A DNA stretch of 64,000 bases from Irregularibacter muris (lineage in GTDB: Bacteria; Bacillota; Clostridia; Eubacteriales; Garciellaceae), in the NCBI RefSeq assembly GCF_024622505.1, contig NZ_JANKAS010000011.1, positions 1 through 64,000 of the forward strand, given 5' to 3'. The position numbers and the translations under genes were made by a program. Shown piece after piece: positions 35,209-45,297 of the stretch; the first letter of the stretch is position 1, and every line of letters begins with the position of its first letter. The notes below the pieces were generated by a model. The model saw only the letters and a list, made by a program, of their open reading frames with translations. It had not been told where the DNA came from and ran no database searches.

Positions 35209-36533
35209 TGAATATGTACGATATCATCTTAAAAAAGAGACAAGGGCAGACCTTAGATAGAGAAGAGATTGATTATTTTGTTACAGGATTTACCCAAGGG
35301 GATATTCCCGATTACCAGGCCTCAGCCTTTATGATGGCCTTATTCTTTCAAAAAATGAATAAGGAAGAAACGGTATATTTAACAGAAGCTATGATGAATT
35401 CTGGTGATATTTTAGATTTATCAGAAATAAAGGGGATAAAAGTGGATAAGCACAGTACAGGAGGAGTAGGGGATACCACTACTCTTGTACTTGGACCTAT
35501 GGTAGCGGCGGCTGGTGCTCCAGTGGCTAAAATGTCAGGTAGAGGTTTGGGACATACAGGGGGCACTATAGACAAATTGGAATCCTTCCCGGGCTTTTCA
35601 GTGGAAATGACCAAGGAAGAATTTATACAACATGTAAATGATATCCAATTAGCAGTAAGTGCCCAGACTGGGGATTTAGCTCCGGCGGATAAAAAACTAT
35701 ATGCCCTAAGGGATGTAACGGCCACAGTAGACAATATGTCCTTAATTGCTGGGAGTATTATGAGTAAGAAATTAGCAGCTGGGGCCGATGCCATAGTATT
35801 AGACGTAAAAACAGGCAGTGGGGCTTTCATGAAAGAATTGGATGATTCCTTTGCCTTGGCCAAAACTATGGTGGATATCGGAAATGGTATGGGACGGGAT
35901 ACCATAGCTGTTATTTCCAATATGGACCAACCCTTAGGAAGAGCAGTGGGAAATAGCCTAGAGGTGAAAGAAGCCATTGAAACCCTACAAGGAAAAGGTC
36001 CAGAGGATCTTTATGAGTTGTGTTTAAGCTTGGGAACACAAATGCTCATCCTAGCCAAGATAGCCCAAGATGAGGGAGAAGCCAGGGAAAGATTACAAGA
36101 AGTTATACATAATGGTTTAGCCCTAAAAAAGTTTAAGGAATTTATTACAAGACAGGGAGGCAACAGCCAACTCGTGGACAATCCACAGTTATTGCCTACT
36201 GCGAAAAATATTATTGAACTAAAAGCAACTCAAAATGGCTATGTCCAGCATATAGAAGCCGATGAAGTAGGTATGAGTGCCCTAGAATTAGGTGCCGGCA
36301 GACAAACCAAGGAGAGCATACTTGATTTATCTGTAGGAATAGAGTTGATAAAAAAAGTAGGAGATGAGATACAAATAGGTGAGACTATTGCAAAAATCCA
36401 TAGTAATGAAGAGAAAAAAGCCCAAAAAGCAATGGAAAGATTATTAAAGGCCTATATTTTTTCCCAGGAGAAGATAGCCCCACCTCGGCTGATTTATGGA
36501 ATTGTAACAAAGGATGGAGTACAAAGAACATAA
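35208..36533 (+). CDS. pdp: Pyrimidine-nucleoside phosphorylase, copy 2
   Basis: The 441-residue protein has the same motifs as the copy at 13976 (KHSTGGVGDTTT and MSGRGLGHTGGTIDKLE), with a clearly diverged C-terminal third. Together with the purine enzyme it forms a two-gene nucleoside salvage unit closed by a terminator. No phosphopentomutase or deoxyribose-phosphate aldolase is seen in the window. Confidence 0.95.
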   Translation: MNMYDIILKKRQGQTLDREEIDYFVTGFTQGDIPDYQASAFMMALFFQKMNKEETVYLTEAMMNSGDILDLSEIKGIKVDKHSTGGVGDTTTLVLGPMVAAAGAPVAKMSGRGLGHTGGTIDKLESFPGFSVEMTKEEFIQHVNDIQLAVSAQTGDLAPADKKLYALRDVTATVDNMSLIAGSIMSKKLAAGADAIVLDVKTGSGAFMKELDDSFALAKTMVDIGNGMGRDTIAVISNMDQPLGRAVGNSLEVKEAIETLQGKGPEDLYELCLSLGTQMLILAKIAQDEGEARERLQEVIHNGLALKKFKEFITRQGGNSQLVDNPQLLPTAKNIIELKATQNGYVQHIEADEVGMSALELGAGRQTKESILDLSVGIELIKKVGDEIQIGETIAKIHSNEEKKAQKAMERLLKAYIFSQEKIAPPRLIYGIVTKDGVQRT

Positions 36534-36540
36534 AGCCAAT

Positions 36541-36570
36541 GACCGATTGAAAAGATCGGTCTTTAATTTT
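36541..36570 (+). terminator. Terminator after the phosphorylase pair
   Basis: GACCGAT (36541-36547) pairs with ATCGGTC (36555-36561) around a seven-base loop, followed by TTTAATTTTT. Confidence 0.9.
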
Positions 36571-36667
36571 TGTTCATCAGCACCTATAAACTTTTTCAAT
36601 AAATTGCCGATAAAGGTGCTAAGGGATTGTTAAATTTTTTACAAGAGTAGTGGAAGGTGGGAAGACA

Positions 36668-38848
36668 TTGAGAAAAATTAAAAATAAGATTGTTATTTCA
36701 ATTGCTGCTTGTTGTACCATACTGGCATTAATCGTAGGAGGAATGAGTATGGTACAAAGCAGCAGGATTATTACTCAAGAAGCCAAGGAGAAACTATTAC
36801 TAATGGCAGAGAGTAATACCAACATGATGGATAAAACCATAGTGGAAACAGAAAAAAGTGTACAAGGATTAGTCACGGCTATCCAGGCAACTTTCCAAAA
36901 AGAAGAGTTACATAGTAACCCCCATTATATGGAGAGTTATATTAAAACCATTGATCCAATTGTTAAAAAATTTGCAGAATCAGCCCAGGATGTAGTAAGT
37001 GCATATGTTACCTTTAATCCCAATTTAGTCATGGGGGTTTATGAAAGTTGGTTCATAGATGAGAAGGGTAAGGGAGAGTTCGATAAGAGTAATCAATCGC
37101 TCACCCTTGAGGATTTTGACAGTAACAATGCCGATATGGCCTATTATTATGATACAGCTTCTACAATGAAGCCTATGTGGAGAGAACCAGAATTTGATGA
37201 AGGCACTGGAAAGTATTTACTTACTTATAATGTCCCCGTGTATGTAGAAGGACAGTTAATCGGAGTAACGGGAATAGATGTAGACTTCGATAAGTTTTAT
37301 AACACCGTATCATCAAATGAAGTATATACCAGTGGATATATGGCTCTAATGAACCAAAAGTTTGATTTTTTACTTCACCCATCTTTTACAGGAAATACTA
37401 GCCCTGAGGGGCAAGCTGATCAAATAAGTGAGGCAACCAAGGGTGAATCAGGGGAACAGGTTGATGGGATGAGTGGAGCAACTAGGCGAGAAGTAGTCAA
37501 TATGACCACCATGGAGGATGGCGCTTTAAAATTTGTCACAGAGGAGATAGCCAAGGAAGATAAAGGAGTCATTGAATATACCTACCAAAAGGATAAGAAA
37601 CTACTGAGTTTTAGTCATTTGAGCAATGGACAAATTCTATTGGTTACCGTTCTAGAAAAAGAAATATTATCGGGATTATTTGGTCTTGTTAAATATCTTA
37701 TCTTTACCGTCATTATAGGTGTGCTATTGGCCTGCGGAGGGGCTTTATTCATAGGCAATATGATCACCAAACCCATATTAAAAGTCATAGAGATTCTCAA
37801 TAAAACTTCTCAGCTGGACGTAGCAGAGGATGATACTTATGATTATCTTATGGACAACAAGGATGAAACAGGGATCATGGCAAAATCAGTAGCCGTCATG
37901 AGAAAAGCTATGAGGGATATGGTTTACAATCTTATGGAATCCTCACAGAGCCTTGAAAAGAATGCCCAAGGGGTAAAAAACCTTATGGATGAACTTAGAG
38001 AGGATGTCGACGGAACAAATATCATTACCCAAGAGGTAGCCGCAGGTATGCAAGAAACCGCCGCTTCCAGTGAAGAAATTACAGCGACTATGGAAGAAAT
38101 GGAAAAAGCCATGTCAAATATTACCCTAAAGGCTGAAGAGGGTACACAGATTAGCAATGACACCAGTGATAGAGCAGAGAATTTAAGGGAAACAGCCCGT
38201 GTTTCCAATGAAAATGCTCAAAAACTCTATCAGCAGGTAAAGAAAGAATTAGAATCGGCCTTAGAAAAATCCAAAAGGGTAGCTCAAATAGAGGAGCTAG
38301 CTAAAGCTATATTGGATATTGCAGGACAGACTAATCTCTTGGCCTTAAATGCAGCTATTGAAGCAGCCAGAGCAGGGGAGGCAGGCAGAGGATTTGCTGT
38401 TGTAGCTGATGAAATAAGAAAATTGGCAGAGCAATCCACCCATACAGTGGAAGAAATCAACAAAATCGTAGGGGTTGTTCACCAATCTGTAGGAGATCTT
38501 ACCCTGTCTTCTGAGAATATAATGAATTTTATTGATCAAAATGTTTTGGAGGATTATAAAGAATTCATAGAGACGGCAGAATACTATAATAAAGACGCCC
38601 GTACCTTCAATGACATCATGGTAGAATTCAACGCTTCTGCTGAAGAAATGCACGCTTCTATCTCCAATGTAGTATCGGCGGTAGAACAAGTAGCAGCTAC
38701 AGCCAATGAAGGGGCAAATGGAATGGAAGACATCACATCAAAATCTAGAACCATGTTAGAAAAGGCCAATGAGGTTCAAAATAATACAGAGGAAAATATT
38801 CAACATGCAGAGCAACTAAAGAATTTAATAGCCAAATTTAAAGCTTAG
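36668..38848 (+). CDS. Methyl-accepting chemotaxis protein
   Basis: The protein (726 residues) has an N-terminal membrane anchor, a large extracellular dCache-type sensor (about 35-330, with DGMSGATR), a second membrane segment near 340-365, a HAMP region and a signalling domain with the hairpin tip [43 protein letters not shown] broken here only for brevity of mention. The ligand is unknown; nucleoside genes lie just upstream. The TTG at 36668 follows AAGGTGGG; the GTG at 36650 lacks such a site. Confidence 0.9.
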   Translation: MRKIKNKIVISIAACCTILALIVGGMSMVQSSRIITQEAKEKLLLMAESNTNMMDKTIVETEKSVQGLVTAIQATFQKEELHSNPHYMESYIKTIDPIVKKFAESAQDVVSAYVTFNPNLVMGVYESWFIDEKGKGEFDKSNQSLTLEDFDSNNADMAYYYDTASTMKPMWREPEFDEGTGKYLLTYNVPVYVEGQLIGVTGIDVDFDKFYNTVSSNEVYTSGYMALMNQKFDFLLHPSFTGNTSPEGQADQISEATKGESGEQVDGMSGATRREVVNMTTMEDGALKFVTEEIAKEDKGVIEYTYQKDKKLLSFSHLSNGQILLVTVLEKEILSGLFGLVKYLIFTVIIGVLLACGGALFIGNMITKPILKVIEILNKTSQLDVAEDDTYDYLMDNKDETGIMAKSVAVMRKAMRDMVYNLMESSQSLEKNAQGVKNLMDELREDVDGTNIITQEVAAGMQETAASSEEITATMEEMEKAMSNITLKAEEGTQISNDTSDRAENLRETARVSNENAQKLYQQVKKELESALEKSKRVAQIEELAKAILDIAGQTNLLALNAAIEAARAGEAGRGFAVVADEIRKLAEQSTHTVEEINKIVGVVHQSVGDLTLSSENIMNFIDQNVLEDYKEFIETAEYYNKDARTFNDIMVEFNASAEEMHASISNVVSAVEQVAATANEGANGMEDITSKSRTMLEKANEVQNNTEENIQHAEQLKNLIAKFKA

Positions 38849-38936
38849 GAACTAATCCTAGGCTTTTCCTTTTCCCTATGATCATTTGAACGGCAGGGGA
38901 AAGAAATATATAATATAACTAACATGACAGAGGAAT

Positions 38937-39788
38937 ATGCTTTTTACCCAAGGGGAGGTGTCTGAAATATCTACTATTACAAAAATTACTCAACAAAAGA
39001 AAAATCAAGATTACTATAATATCTATATTGATGAGGAATATGCTTTTAGTATTCACGGAGAACTGGTTATTCTCCATGGAATAAAAAAAGGAAAAAAAGT
39101 TGATGTAAAAGAACTAGAGGCTATTCTACAGGAGGATGCTAAAAAAAGGGCCTTAAATGCCTGTCTGCATTATTTATCTTATACAAGAAGAACCCAATGG
39201 CAATTGGAGGAATATCTCAGAAAAAAAGAGTATGACCAAGGGGTTATTGAAGGCACCATAGAGAAGTTAAAATATTATAATATGATTGACGATGAGGCCT
39301 ATGTGAAAGCCTTTATCCAAGAAAAAAAACTAGGAAACCCAACGGGAAGGAAGAAGATACACTACGATCTTAAAAATAAGGGGATTCCGGAAGGAATTTT
39401 GAATAACCTAGACCAATGGTTTTCAGAGGAAGATGAATATATAGAGGCCAAGAGGTTGGCAGAAAAATATAACAAGAAATACCTTAAACATCCCCTTAGG
39501 GAAAGAAAACAAAAAATTGGGCAAGCAGGACAAAGAAGGGGATTTTCCTGGCAACTAATGAAAACTGCAATAGGAGAAATTATACAAGATAGTGAAGAAG
39601 AAGGGGGGCAGTATAGCCAAGAAATAGATCGAGATAAAGCAATAGAATGGGCAACGAAATATAAAGGAAGATATGAAAAAAAAGGATTAAAGGGCTACCC
39701 CCTAAAGCAAAAGATTGCCCAGGCAATGATGGGTAGGGGGTATAGATGGGAAATGATAGAGGAAATCTTAAGAGAGATTTTGATTTAA
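38937..39788 (+). CDS. recX: Regulatory protein RecX
   Basis: The 283-residue protein has the RecX three-helix repeats (AKKRALNACLHYLSYTRRTQ, then EYLRKKEYDQGVIEGTIEKLK). It modulates RecA filaments. It is longer than many RecX proteins because of an extra C-terminal repeat with RGYRWEMIEE. The start is uncertain: AAGGGGAGGTG at 38950-38960 points to about 38967, where an ATA stands; the ATG at 38937 is only two bases after AGAGGA. It overlaps the convergent truA end by four bases. Confidence 0.88.
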   Translation: MLFTQGEVSEISTITKITQQKKNQDYYNIYIDEEYAFSIHGELVILHGIKKGKKVDVKELEAILQEDAKKRALNACLHYLSYTRRTQWQLEEYLRKKEYDQGVIEGTIEKLKYYNMIDDEAYVKAFIQEKKLGNPTGRKKIHYDLKNKGIPEGILNNLDQWFSEEDEYIEAKRLAEKYNKKYLKHPLRERKQKIGQAGQRRGFSWQLMKTAIGEIIQDSEEEGGQYSQEIDRDKAIEWATKYKGRYEKKGLKGYPLKQKIAQAMMGRGYRWEMIEEILREILI

Positions 39789-40522
39789 TACTCTACTTCC
39801 ACCAAATATAGCCCTTTGGGTGAAATAGTAGGTCCTGCCAAGGCACGTTTTTTGTGCTGGAGAATTTTCCCCACATCCTTAGGGTTTATGTTGCCACATC
39901 CTACCTCTAATAGAGTCCCAGTAATAATTCTTACCATATTGTACAAAAATCCATTGGCCCTTAAGGTGATTTCCAGTAAGGGACCCTCCCTATGTATATC
40001 AATAGAATAAATAGTACGCACATTAGATTTTTTCTTAGATTTAGAGGAACAATAGCTTGTAAAGTCATGGGTACCTGTAAGAATAGCTGCCGCCTTTTTC
40101 ATCTGATCTATATTTAACCTTTGGGGAACATGCTCTGCATATTTTCTTAAAAAAGGGTTGTGAAGAGTATCATTCCAAATTTTATAAACATAGGTTTTAG
40201 AAACAACATTGTACCGAGCATGAAAATCCTTCTCCATCTCTTGCACATCAATGACCAGGATGTCTTCAGGAAGATAGGTGTATAAATATTTTTTTATTTC
40301 ATGGATATCCATAGAGCTATTGGTTTTAAAATTAGCCACTTGCCCATAGGCATGGGCACCAGCATCTGTTCTTCCAGATCCGATGATCTCCACATTCTCC
40401 TCTGCCATTCTACTTAATACAGATTCAATCTTTCCTTGGATAGTATTGCTATCATTCTTCAGTCTTTGCCAACCCCGATATCGAGTTCCATCATATTGTA
40501 TAGTTATTTTTATATTTCTCAT
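39785..40522 (-). CDS. truA: tRNA pseudouridine synthase A
   Basis: The 245-residue enzyme modifies positions 38-40 of the tRNA anticodon arm. The catalytic aspartate lies in GSGRTDAGAHA, and YDGTRYRGWQR at the N-terminus and FLYNMVRIITGTL near the C-terminus are family hallmarks. It is leftward and convergent with recX. Confidence 0.96.
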   Translation of the reverse strand: MRNIKITIQYDGTRYRGWQRLKNDSNTIQGKIESVLSRMAEENVEIIGSGRTDAGAHAYGQVANFKTNSSMDIHEIKKYLYTYLPEDILVIDVQEMEKDFHARYNVVSKTYVYKIWNDTLHNPFLRKYAEHVPQRLNIDQMKKAAAILTGTHDFTSYCSSKSKKKSNVRTIYSIDIHREGPLLEITLRANGFLYNMVRIITGTLLEVGCGNINPKDVGKILQHKKRALAGPTISPKGLYLVEVEY

Positions 40523-40955
40523 GGAAGTACCATCCTCTCTAATGACAATCTCTATTATTATATACAGTCAGAAGGTATTTAACAATAAAGGTCAGAAATT
40601 TCTAATGCATGTCACTAAATAGAATTGTGGTTAATAGTTTAACGACTATAATTTTGTCCTGTAAAGAACTCTAGAAAATTCAGAAGAACAAATAGGAGGA
40701 TAGTGAATGATAAGGAAAAATCATTGAGAAAAGAGAGACAAAAGAGAAAATATCATAAAAAATGTCTATATAAACAGAAGGAGGAGTAGATTTTATTCTT
40801 CTACAATGGGCAAGTTCGTGTTATAATGGTAACTAACAATTCGTTTTTATATCAAGTTGTTGGATGTAAAAAGAAGCAATAACATGACACTAAAGAACAA
40901 AATGACTCTATAAGCACAAATACATCATGAAAGTTGTGGGAGGAGAAAATCTAAT
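40523..40955. other. Gene-poor gap between truA and the permease
   Basis: About 430 bases without a convincing gene. An AGGAGGA at 40694 precedes a GTG at 40703 that opens a 28-codon, very lysine/arginine-rich frame to 40789; spacing is too short for good confidence. The remainder is A-rich and contains likely promoter sequence for the permease. Confidence 0.4.
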
Positions 40956-42392
40956 ATGTCAAATGGCTCAGAGCAATTTGAAAGAGTATTATCAACAAAA
41001 GATGTTTTAGCTCTTGCAGTAGGAGCTATGATAGGATGGGGATGGATTGTATTAGCCGGGGATTGGGTAGAAACAGCAGGATCTTTGGGAGCTATAGCCG
41101 CCTTTATCCTAGGAGGGATAATGATTATTTTTGTAGGATTAACCTATGGAGAATTAACAGCAGCCTTACCCGAATGTGGAGGGGAGCATATTTTTAGTTA
41201 TAGAGCCTTGGGAAGGAATATGTCTTTTATCTGTACCTGGGCTATTATTTTAGGGTATATTTCTGTGGTGGCCTTTGAAGCAGTGGCTTTTCCCACAGTA
41301 TTGGAATATTTAATGCCCTCTTATGTAAAAGGGTACATGTATACGGTATCTGGATATGATGTGCATTTTACTTGGGTATTAGTGGGAGTTGCTAGTTCAA
41401 TTATTATCACCATTATAAATTATCTAGGGGTAAAACCAGCTGCCTTCTTACAGGTGGTACTCACCATTGTCATAGCTTCAATAGGGCTAATATTTATGGG
41501 GGGAGCGGTTTTTAACGGAAATATTGAAAATATACAACCTTTGTTTGCTACTGGTTCCAAGGGAATTCTTTCAGTATTGATTATGACACCTTTTATGTTT
41601 GTTGGTTTTGATGTTATTCCCCAGGCAGCTTCGGAAATCAATGTTCCCCTAAAAAAGTTAGGGAAAATCATTGTGTTTTCCGTAGTTATAGGAATTCTTT
41701 GGTATGTGATGATTATACTTGGAGTATCTTTATCCCTTAACCATGCTGAAATGAACGCTTCCAATATGGTGACTGCTGATGCGATGAAAAAAGTATTTTA
41801 TGGCAGCAATATAGCAGCAAAGGCAATGATTGTTGCAGGGATTGGTGGAATTTTGACCAGTTGGAACTCCTTTTATGTGGGAGGAAGCAGGGCTATCTAC
41901 GCCATGGCTGAATCAAAAATGCTACCTAAATTTCTAACAAAAATACATCCTAAGTATAAAACCCCTACCAATGCGATTCTATTGGTAGGAGTAATAACTA
42001 CCCTGGCCCCTCTATGTGGACGAAGTATGCTGGATTGGTTAGTGAATGCAGGAGGAGTGACTGTAGTATTGGCCTATTTTATGGTAGCTTTATCCTTTTT
42101 GGTATTAAGATATAAAGAGCCAGATATGGAGAGACCCTATAGAGTAAAAAGAGGTAAACTTGTAGGGAGCATAGCCAGTCTGCTTAGCATAGGGATGTTT
42201 ATTCTCTACTTACCAGGGGCACCTGCAGCCTTACAATGGCCCTATGAATGGCTTATCATACTCGGGTGGACCTTATTAGGTCTTGTATTCTACTTATGGG
42301 CTAAGGTTGCCTACGAAGATGTAGAAGATGTGCAGGAGAGGATGAATGGCTATTCTTCCCAAGTAGGAATACAGATTCCCGGAAATAAATAA
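40956..42392 (+). CDS. APC family amino-acid permease
   Basis: The 478-residue membrane protein has about 12 segments and the APC first-helix motif LAVGAMIGWGWIVLAG plus YGELTAALPECGGEHIF. It imports an unidentified amino acid or amine. GGGAGGAG lies before the ATG. It is monocistronic, ending in a terminator. Confidence 0.88.
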   Translation: MSNGSEQFERVLSTKDVLALAVGAMIGWGWIVLAGDWVETAGSLGAIAAFILGGIMIIFVGLTYGELTAALPECGGEHIFSYRALGRNMSFICTWAIILGYISVVAFEAVAFPTVLEYLMPSYVKGYMYTVSGYDVHFTWVLVGVASSIIITIINYLGVKPAAFLQVVLTIVIASIGLIFMGGAVFNGNIENIQPLFATGSKGILSVLIMTPFMFVGFDVIPQAASEINVPLKKLGKIIVFSVVIGILWYVMIILGVSLSLNHAEMNASNMVTADAMKKVFYGSNIAAKAMIVAGIGGILTSWNSFYVGGSRAIYAMAESKMLPKFLTKIHPKYKTPTNAILLVGVITTLAPLCGRSMLDWLVNAGGVTVVLAYFMVALSFLVLRYKEPDMERPYRVKRGKLVGSIASLLSIGMFILYLPGAPAALQWPYEWLIILGWTLLGLVFYLWAKVAYEDVEDVQERMNGYSSQVGIQIPGNK

Positions 42393-42409
42393 GAGAGTTT
42401 AAGAAAATG

Positions 42410-42449
42410 AACCCGTAGTATCTAGGTATTCTAGACGCTACGGGTTTTC
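42410..42449 (+). terminator. Terminator after the permease gene
   Basis: AACCCGTAG (42410-42418) pairs with CTACGGGTT (42438-42446), with an inner TCTAG/CTAGA stem, followed by TTCTTG. Confidence 0.8.
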
Positions 42450-42583
42450 TTGTGCACAAAAACCATTATTCTTTTATTTACATAACGAAATGAAAAAGGT
42501 ATAATATAATTATATAGATAAACAATAATGATCATTTTTTTCTATAGATAAATGAGAGGATGAAGTTTTAAGGAGGAGTTAAA

Positions 42584-43546
42584 ATGAGGGATGGGTGGTT
42601 AAGAAATATTGAGTACTTAAGAATATCCATAACCGATCGATGCAATTTAAGATGCTTTTACTGTATGCCAGAAGAAGGCGTACAAAAGCTTTGCCACAAG
42701 GAGATTTTAAGTTTTGAGGAATTATATTCTATTGTAAAGACCGCTGTAGAATTGGGAATATCCAAGGTAAGAATTACAGGAGGGGAACCCTTAGTAAGAT
42801 TAGGAGTAGTAGACTTTATTAAAAGGATTTCAAAGCTTTCGGGACTTAAAGATATTGCTATGACAACCAATGGAATTTTACTAGAAAAGTATGCAAAGGA
42901 TTTAAAGGAAGCAGGACTACACAGACTAAACATTAGTATGGATACTTTAAAAGAGGATAGATTTAAACAAATCACCCGTGGAGGCGACCTAAACCAGGTG
43001 CTGAAGGGAATAGAAATAGCCAATAGTGTAGGGCTGGGACCTATAAAAATAAATACCGTTATCATGAAAGGGATTAATGAGGATGAAATAGAAGCTTTTG
43101 CAAAACTCACCCTTGATCAGCCTTATCAAATACGCTTTATTGAGCTCATGCCCATGGGAGAAGCAGAATCCATAGAAGATGATCGCTTTATATCCAATCA
43201 GGAGATTATGAGAAAATTACCAGAGCTTATTCCTGTGATAAAAGAAAATGATGCAGGACCTGCTAAATATTATCGACTGCCCAAGGCTAAGGGAAAGATT
43301 GGATTTATTAGTCCTATGTCTCAACATTTCTGTAGTAGTTGTAATCGTATAAGATTAACAGCTGATGGCAAGATAAAGCCTTGTCTTCATTCCAATCATG
43401 AAATTGATTTGAAAACAACCCTTAGACATCATCCAGAAAAGATTAAGGACATCCTTATTCAATCTATTTTATCCAAACCAGAAAGACATCATTTAAATGA
43501 TGATAGAAAATCAAGTCATAGAAGGATGTATCAAATTGGTGGATAG
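42584..43546 (+). CDS. moaA: GTP 3',8-cyclase (molybdopterin biosynthesis)
   Basis: The 320-residue radical-SAM enzyme starts molybdopterin synthesis from GTP. The N-terminal cluster motif is CNLRCFYC and the C-terminal cluster motif is CSSCNRIRLT followed by KPCLHS. The usual GG end of MoaA is present (final residues GG). AAGGAGGAG precedes the ATG. A MOSC gene follows after the repeat copy B. Confidence 0.95.
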   Translation: MRDGWLRNIEYLRISITDRCNLRCFYCMPEEGVQKLCHKEILSFEELYSIVKTAVELGISKVRITGGEPLVRLGVVDFIKRISKLSGLKDIAMTTNGILLEKYAKDLKEAGLHRLNISMDTLKEDRFKQITRGGDLNQVLKGIEIANSVGLGPIKINTVIMKGINEDEIEAFAKLTLDQPYQIRFIELMPMGEAESIEDDRFISNQEIMRKLPELIPVIKENDAGPAKYYRLPKAKGKIGFISPMSQHFCSSCNRIRLTADGKIKPCLHSNHEIDLKTTLRHHPEKIKDILIQSILSKPERHHLNDDRKSSHRRMYQIGG

Positions 43547-43561
43547 AGTTTATTTTCACAT

Positions 43562-43638
43562 AGGAAAGTTGGTTTTGTCCCTCTGGGAGCAAACTTTTCT
43601 ATTTTACTAGAGCGGTGATAGCCGCTGTCTTTATAGAA
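43562..43638 (+). repeat. Structured intergenic repeat, copy B
   Basis: First-hairpin arms AGGAAAGTT (43562-43570) and AACTTTTCT (43592-43600), then TAGAGCGG, a GCGG/CCGC hairpin and ATAGAA, as in copy A. It occupies nearly all of the gap between moaA and the MOSC gene, ending about 20 bases before the MOSC start. Confidence 0.6.
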
Positions 43639-43657
43639 CAATAGGGGAGGTTATTAT

Positions 43658-44101
43658 ATGGCAAAGGTAGTAGCTGTAAATATTAGTGAAAAAAAGGGAA
43701 CGGTAAAAAAACCCATAGAAGTGGGAAATTTTAAGATAAACCATGGACTAGAGGGAGATGCCCATGCAGGGAATTGGCATAGACAGGTAAGTCTTTTAGC
43801 CCAGGAAAGTATAGATAAAATGATTGCCCTAGGAGTAGACGGCTTAGATGCAGGAAAATTTGCAGAAAACATTACTACCCAGGGGATAGAACTACATACC
43901 CTACCGGTAGGAACCAGGCTTAAAATCGGAGAAACCCTCCAAGAAGTAACCCAGATTGGAAAGAAATGCCACAGTGGCTGTGAAATTTCCCAACAGGTAG
44001 GAATGTGCATTATGCCTACTGAGGGGATTTTTACCATAATACTCAAGAATGGAACAGTCCGACCAGGAGATGTAATACAAATTTTAAATGAGGAAAATTA
44101 A
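43658..44101 (+). CDS. MOSC domain protein
   Basis: The 147-residue single-domain MOSC protein carries DGDAHAGNWHRQVSLLAQES-like family features (seen as LEGDAHAGNWHRQVS) and the conserved cysteine in GKKCHSGCEI. MOSC proteins bind molybdenum cofactor or deliver sulfur to it. It follows moaA on the same strand, and AGGGGAGG lies before the ATG. Confidence 0.9.
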   Translation: MAKVVAVNISEKKGTVKKPIEVGNFKINHGLEGDAHAGNWHRQVSLLAQESIDKMIALGVDGLDAGKFAENITTQGIELHTLPVGTRLKIGETLQEVTQIGKKCHSGCEISQQVGMCIMPTEGIFTIILKNGTVRPGDVIQILNEEN

Positions 44102-44204
44102 AGGATATTTTTTCGAGAAAGATATTGACAAAATTTAACAGACTATTGTATGATAGAAGTAATCAAAGAGAAATTACTTAAAATAGTAGTATCTAAATAG
44201 AAAA

Positions 44205-44290
44205 GGTGTGTTACTGATTTTGATCAGGCATAAACCTATGGATGGTAATATAAGATTACTGTATATAGGGTTATGCCTTTTATTATTTTT
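44205..44290 (+). promoter_or_regulatory. RAT antiterminator/terminator switch 1
   Basis: GTGTTACTG (44208 on) and CAGGCATAA form the RNA antiterminator hairpin recognised by GlcT-type proteins. It overlaps a terminator with arms 44226-44238 and 44266-44278 (one mismatch) and a T run to 44290. It lies before glcT, so the regulator controls its own synthesis. Confidence 0.8.
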
Positions 44291-44329
44291 ACCTAAAGGG
44301 GTGAGTGCTTGTCTATAAAAAGGGACTAT

Positions 44330-45160
44330 ATGATCTCGAAGGTTTTGAATAATAATGTTATATTGGCTGTGGATAAAAAAACTAGACAGGAGCACATCTT
44401 AGTAGGGAAAGGGATTGGTTTTGGAAAAAAGGATGGGAAAATGGTTAGATTGAGTAATCATGACATAGAGAAATCCTTTATTGCCTATGATAAAAGAACA
44501 AAAAAAGAATATCTGCAGCTTCTCAATCAACTAGATGGAAAGATCATCGGCATGAGTGAGGAAATTATCTCTCTGGCAGAGAAAGAATTGGGTCATCTTA
44601 ATTCTCATATTCATATTGTATTAACTGACCACATTGCCTTTGCTATTGAAAGAATACACATGCAATTAGAGATTAGCAATCCCTTTCTTTATGAAATAAA
44701 AGCCCTTTATCCAGAAGAATTTCAAATCGGATTAAAGGCTGCTCAACTTATCAAAGAAAGATTAGAGGTAGATATTCCAGAAGCAGAAATTGGATTTATT
44801 GCCCTTCATCTTCATTCCGCAAGGCAAAATAAAAAAGTCAAAGACACCATGAAGGATACAAGACTTTTAAAGGAAGTGGTGGATTTAGTTCAAAAAGAAA
44901 TAGCGATGACTATCGATAATCAAGATTTAATGTACACTAGATTAATCAATCATTTACGAGTAGCCATTATTAGAACAGAAGAAAAAAAGCCTATAGATAA
45001 CCCCTTATTGGAAAGTATAAAGGAGCAATTTGAAGTATCCTATAGGATTGCCCAAAAAGTTGGAGAATATATTAATGAGAAAAAGAATATTGATGTAAAA
45101 GAGGGAGAAATAGGTTATTTAGCTCTACACATTGAGAGAATTAGACGATCTTCTAACTAA
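44330..45160 (+). CDS. glcT: GlcT-type PTS antiterminator (BglG family)
   Basis: The protein (276 residues) begins with an RNA-binding CAT domain (SKVLNNNVILAVDKK and LVGKGIGFGKKDGK), then two PRD domains with phosphorylatable histidines (HIHIVLTDHIAFAIER and FIALHLHSA). It binds the RAT hairpins upstream of itself and of the PTS gene when sugar is present. The ATG at 44330 matches the start of the CAT domain and follows AAAAGGG; a TTG at 44309 after AAAGGGGTGAG is also possible. Confidence 0.88.
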   Translation: MISKVLNNNVILAVDKKTRQEHILVGKGIGFGKKDGKMVRLSNHDIEKSFIAYDKRTKKEYLQLLNQLDGKIIGMSEEIISLAEKELGHLNSHIHIVLTDHIAFAIERIHMQLEISNPFLYEIKALYPEEFQIGLKAAQLIKERLEVDIPEAEIGFIALHLHSARQNKKVKDTMKDTRLLKEVVDLVQKEIAMTIDNQDLMYTRLINHLRVAIIRTEEKKPIDNPLLESIKEQFEVSYRIAQKVGEYINEKKNIDVKEGEIGYLALHIERIRRSSN

Positions 45161-45167
45161 ATAGTTA

Positions 45168-45245
45168 AGCGTGTTACTGAGTCATATCAGGCATAAGCTT
45201 TTTTCATACAGATTTTTTGTATGGAGTTAGTTTATGCCTTTTTCA
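45168..45245 (+). promoter_or_regulatory. RAT antiterminator/terminator switch 2
   Basis: GTGTTACTGA (45171 on) and ATCAGGCATAAGC repeat the first RAT. The overlapping terminator runs from AGGCATAA (45189) to TTATGCCT with a T run to 45243. It lies between glcT and the IIA gene. Confidence 0.8.
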
Positions 45246-45297
45246 TTGCAGCAAAATCCATAAAAATATTAAGATTCTTAAAACTAGGAGGTATGAA

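Noticed and set aside
35348-35977. 209-codon antisense frame over pyrimidine-nucleoside phosphorylase copy 2
   Set aside because: The sense gene is unmistakable and codon-phase complementarity explains the open frame.
40703-40789. 28-codon basic peptide after AGGAGGA
   Set aside because: Only two to three bases between ribosome site and GTG, and composition follows the A-rich surroundings; kept only as a note.
42658-43110. 150-codon antisense frame over moaA
   Set aside because: No ribosome site or family resemblance; moaA on the sense strand is complete.
43562-43638. Copy B of the repeat as a known molybdenum-cofactor riboswitch
   Set aside because: It lacks the conserved core I associate with that RNA class, and similar copies occur away from cofactor genes.
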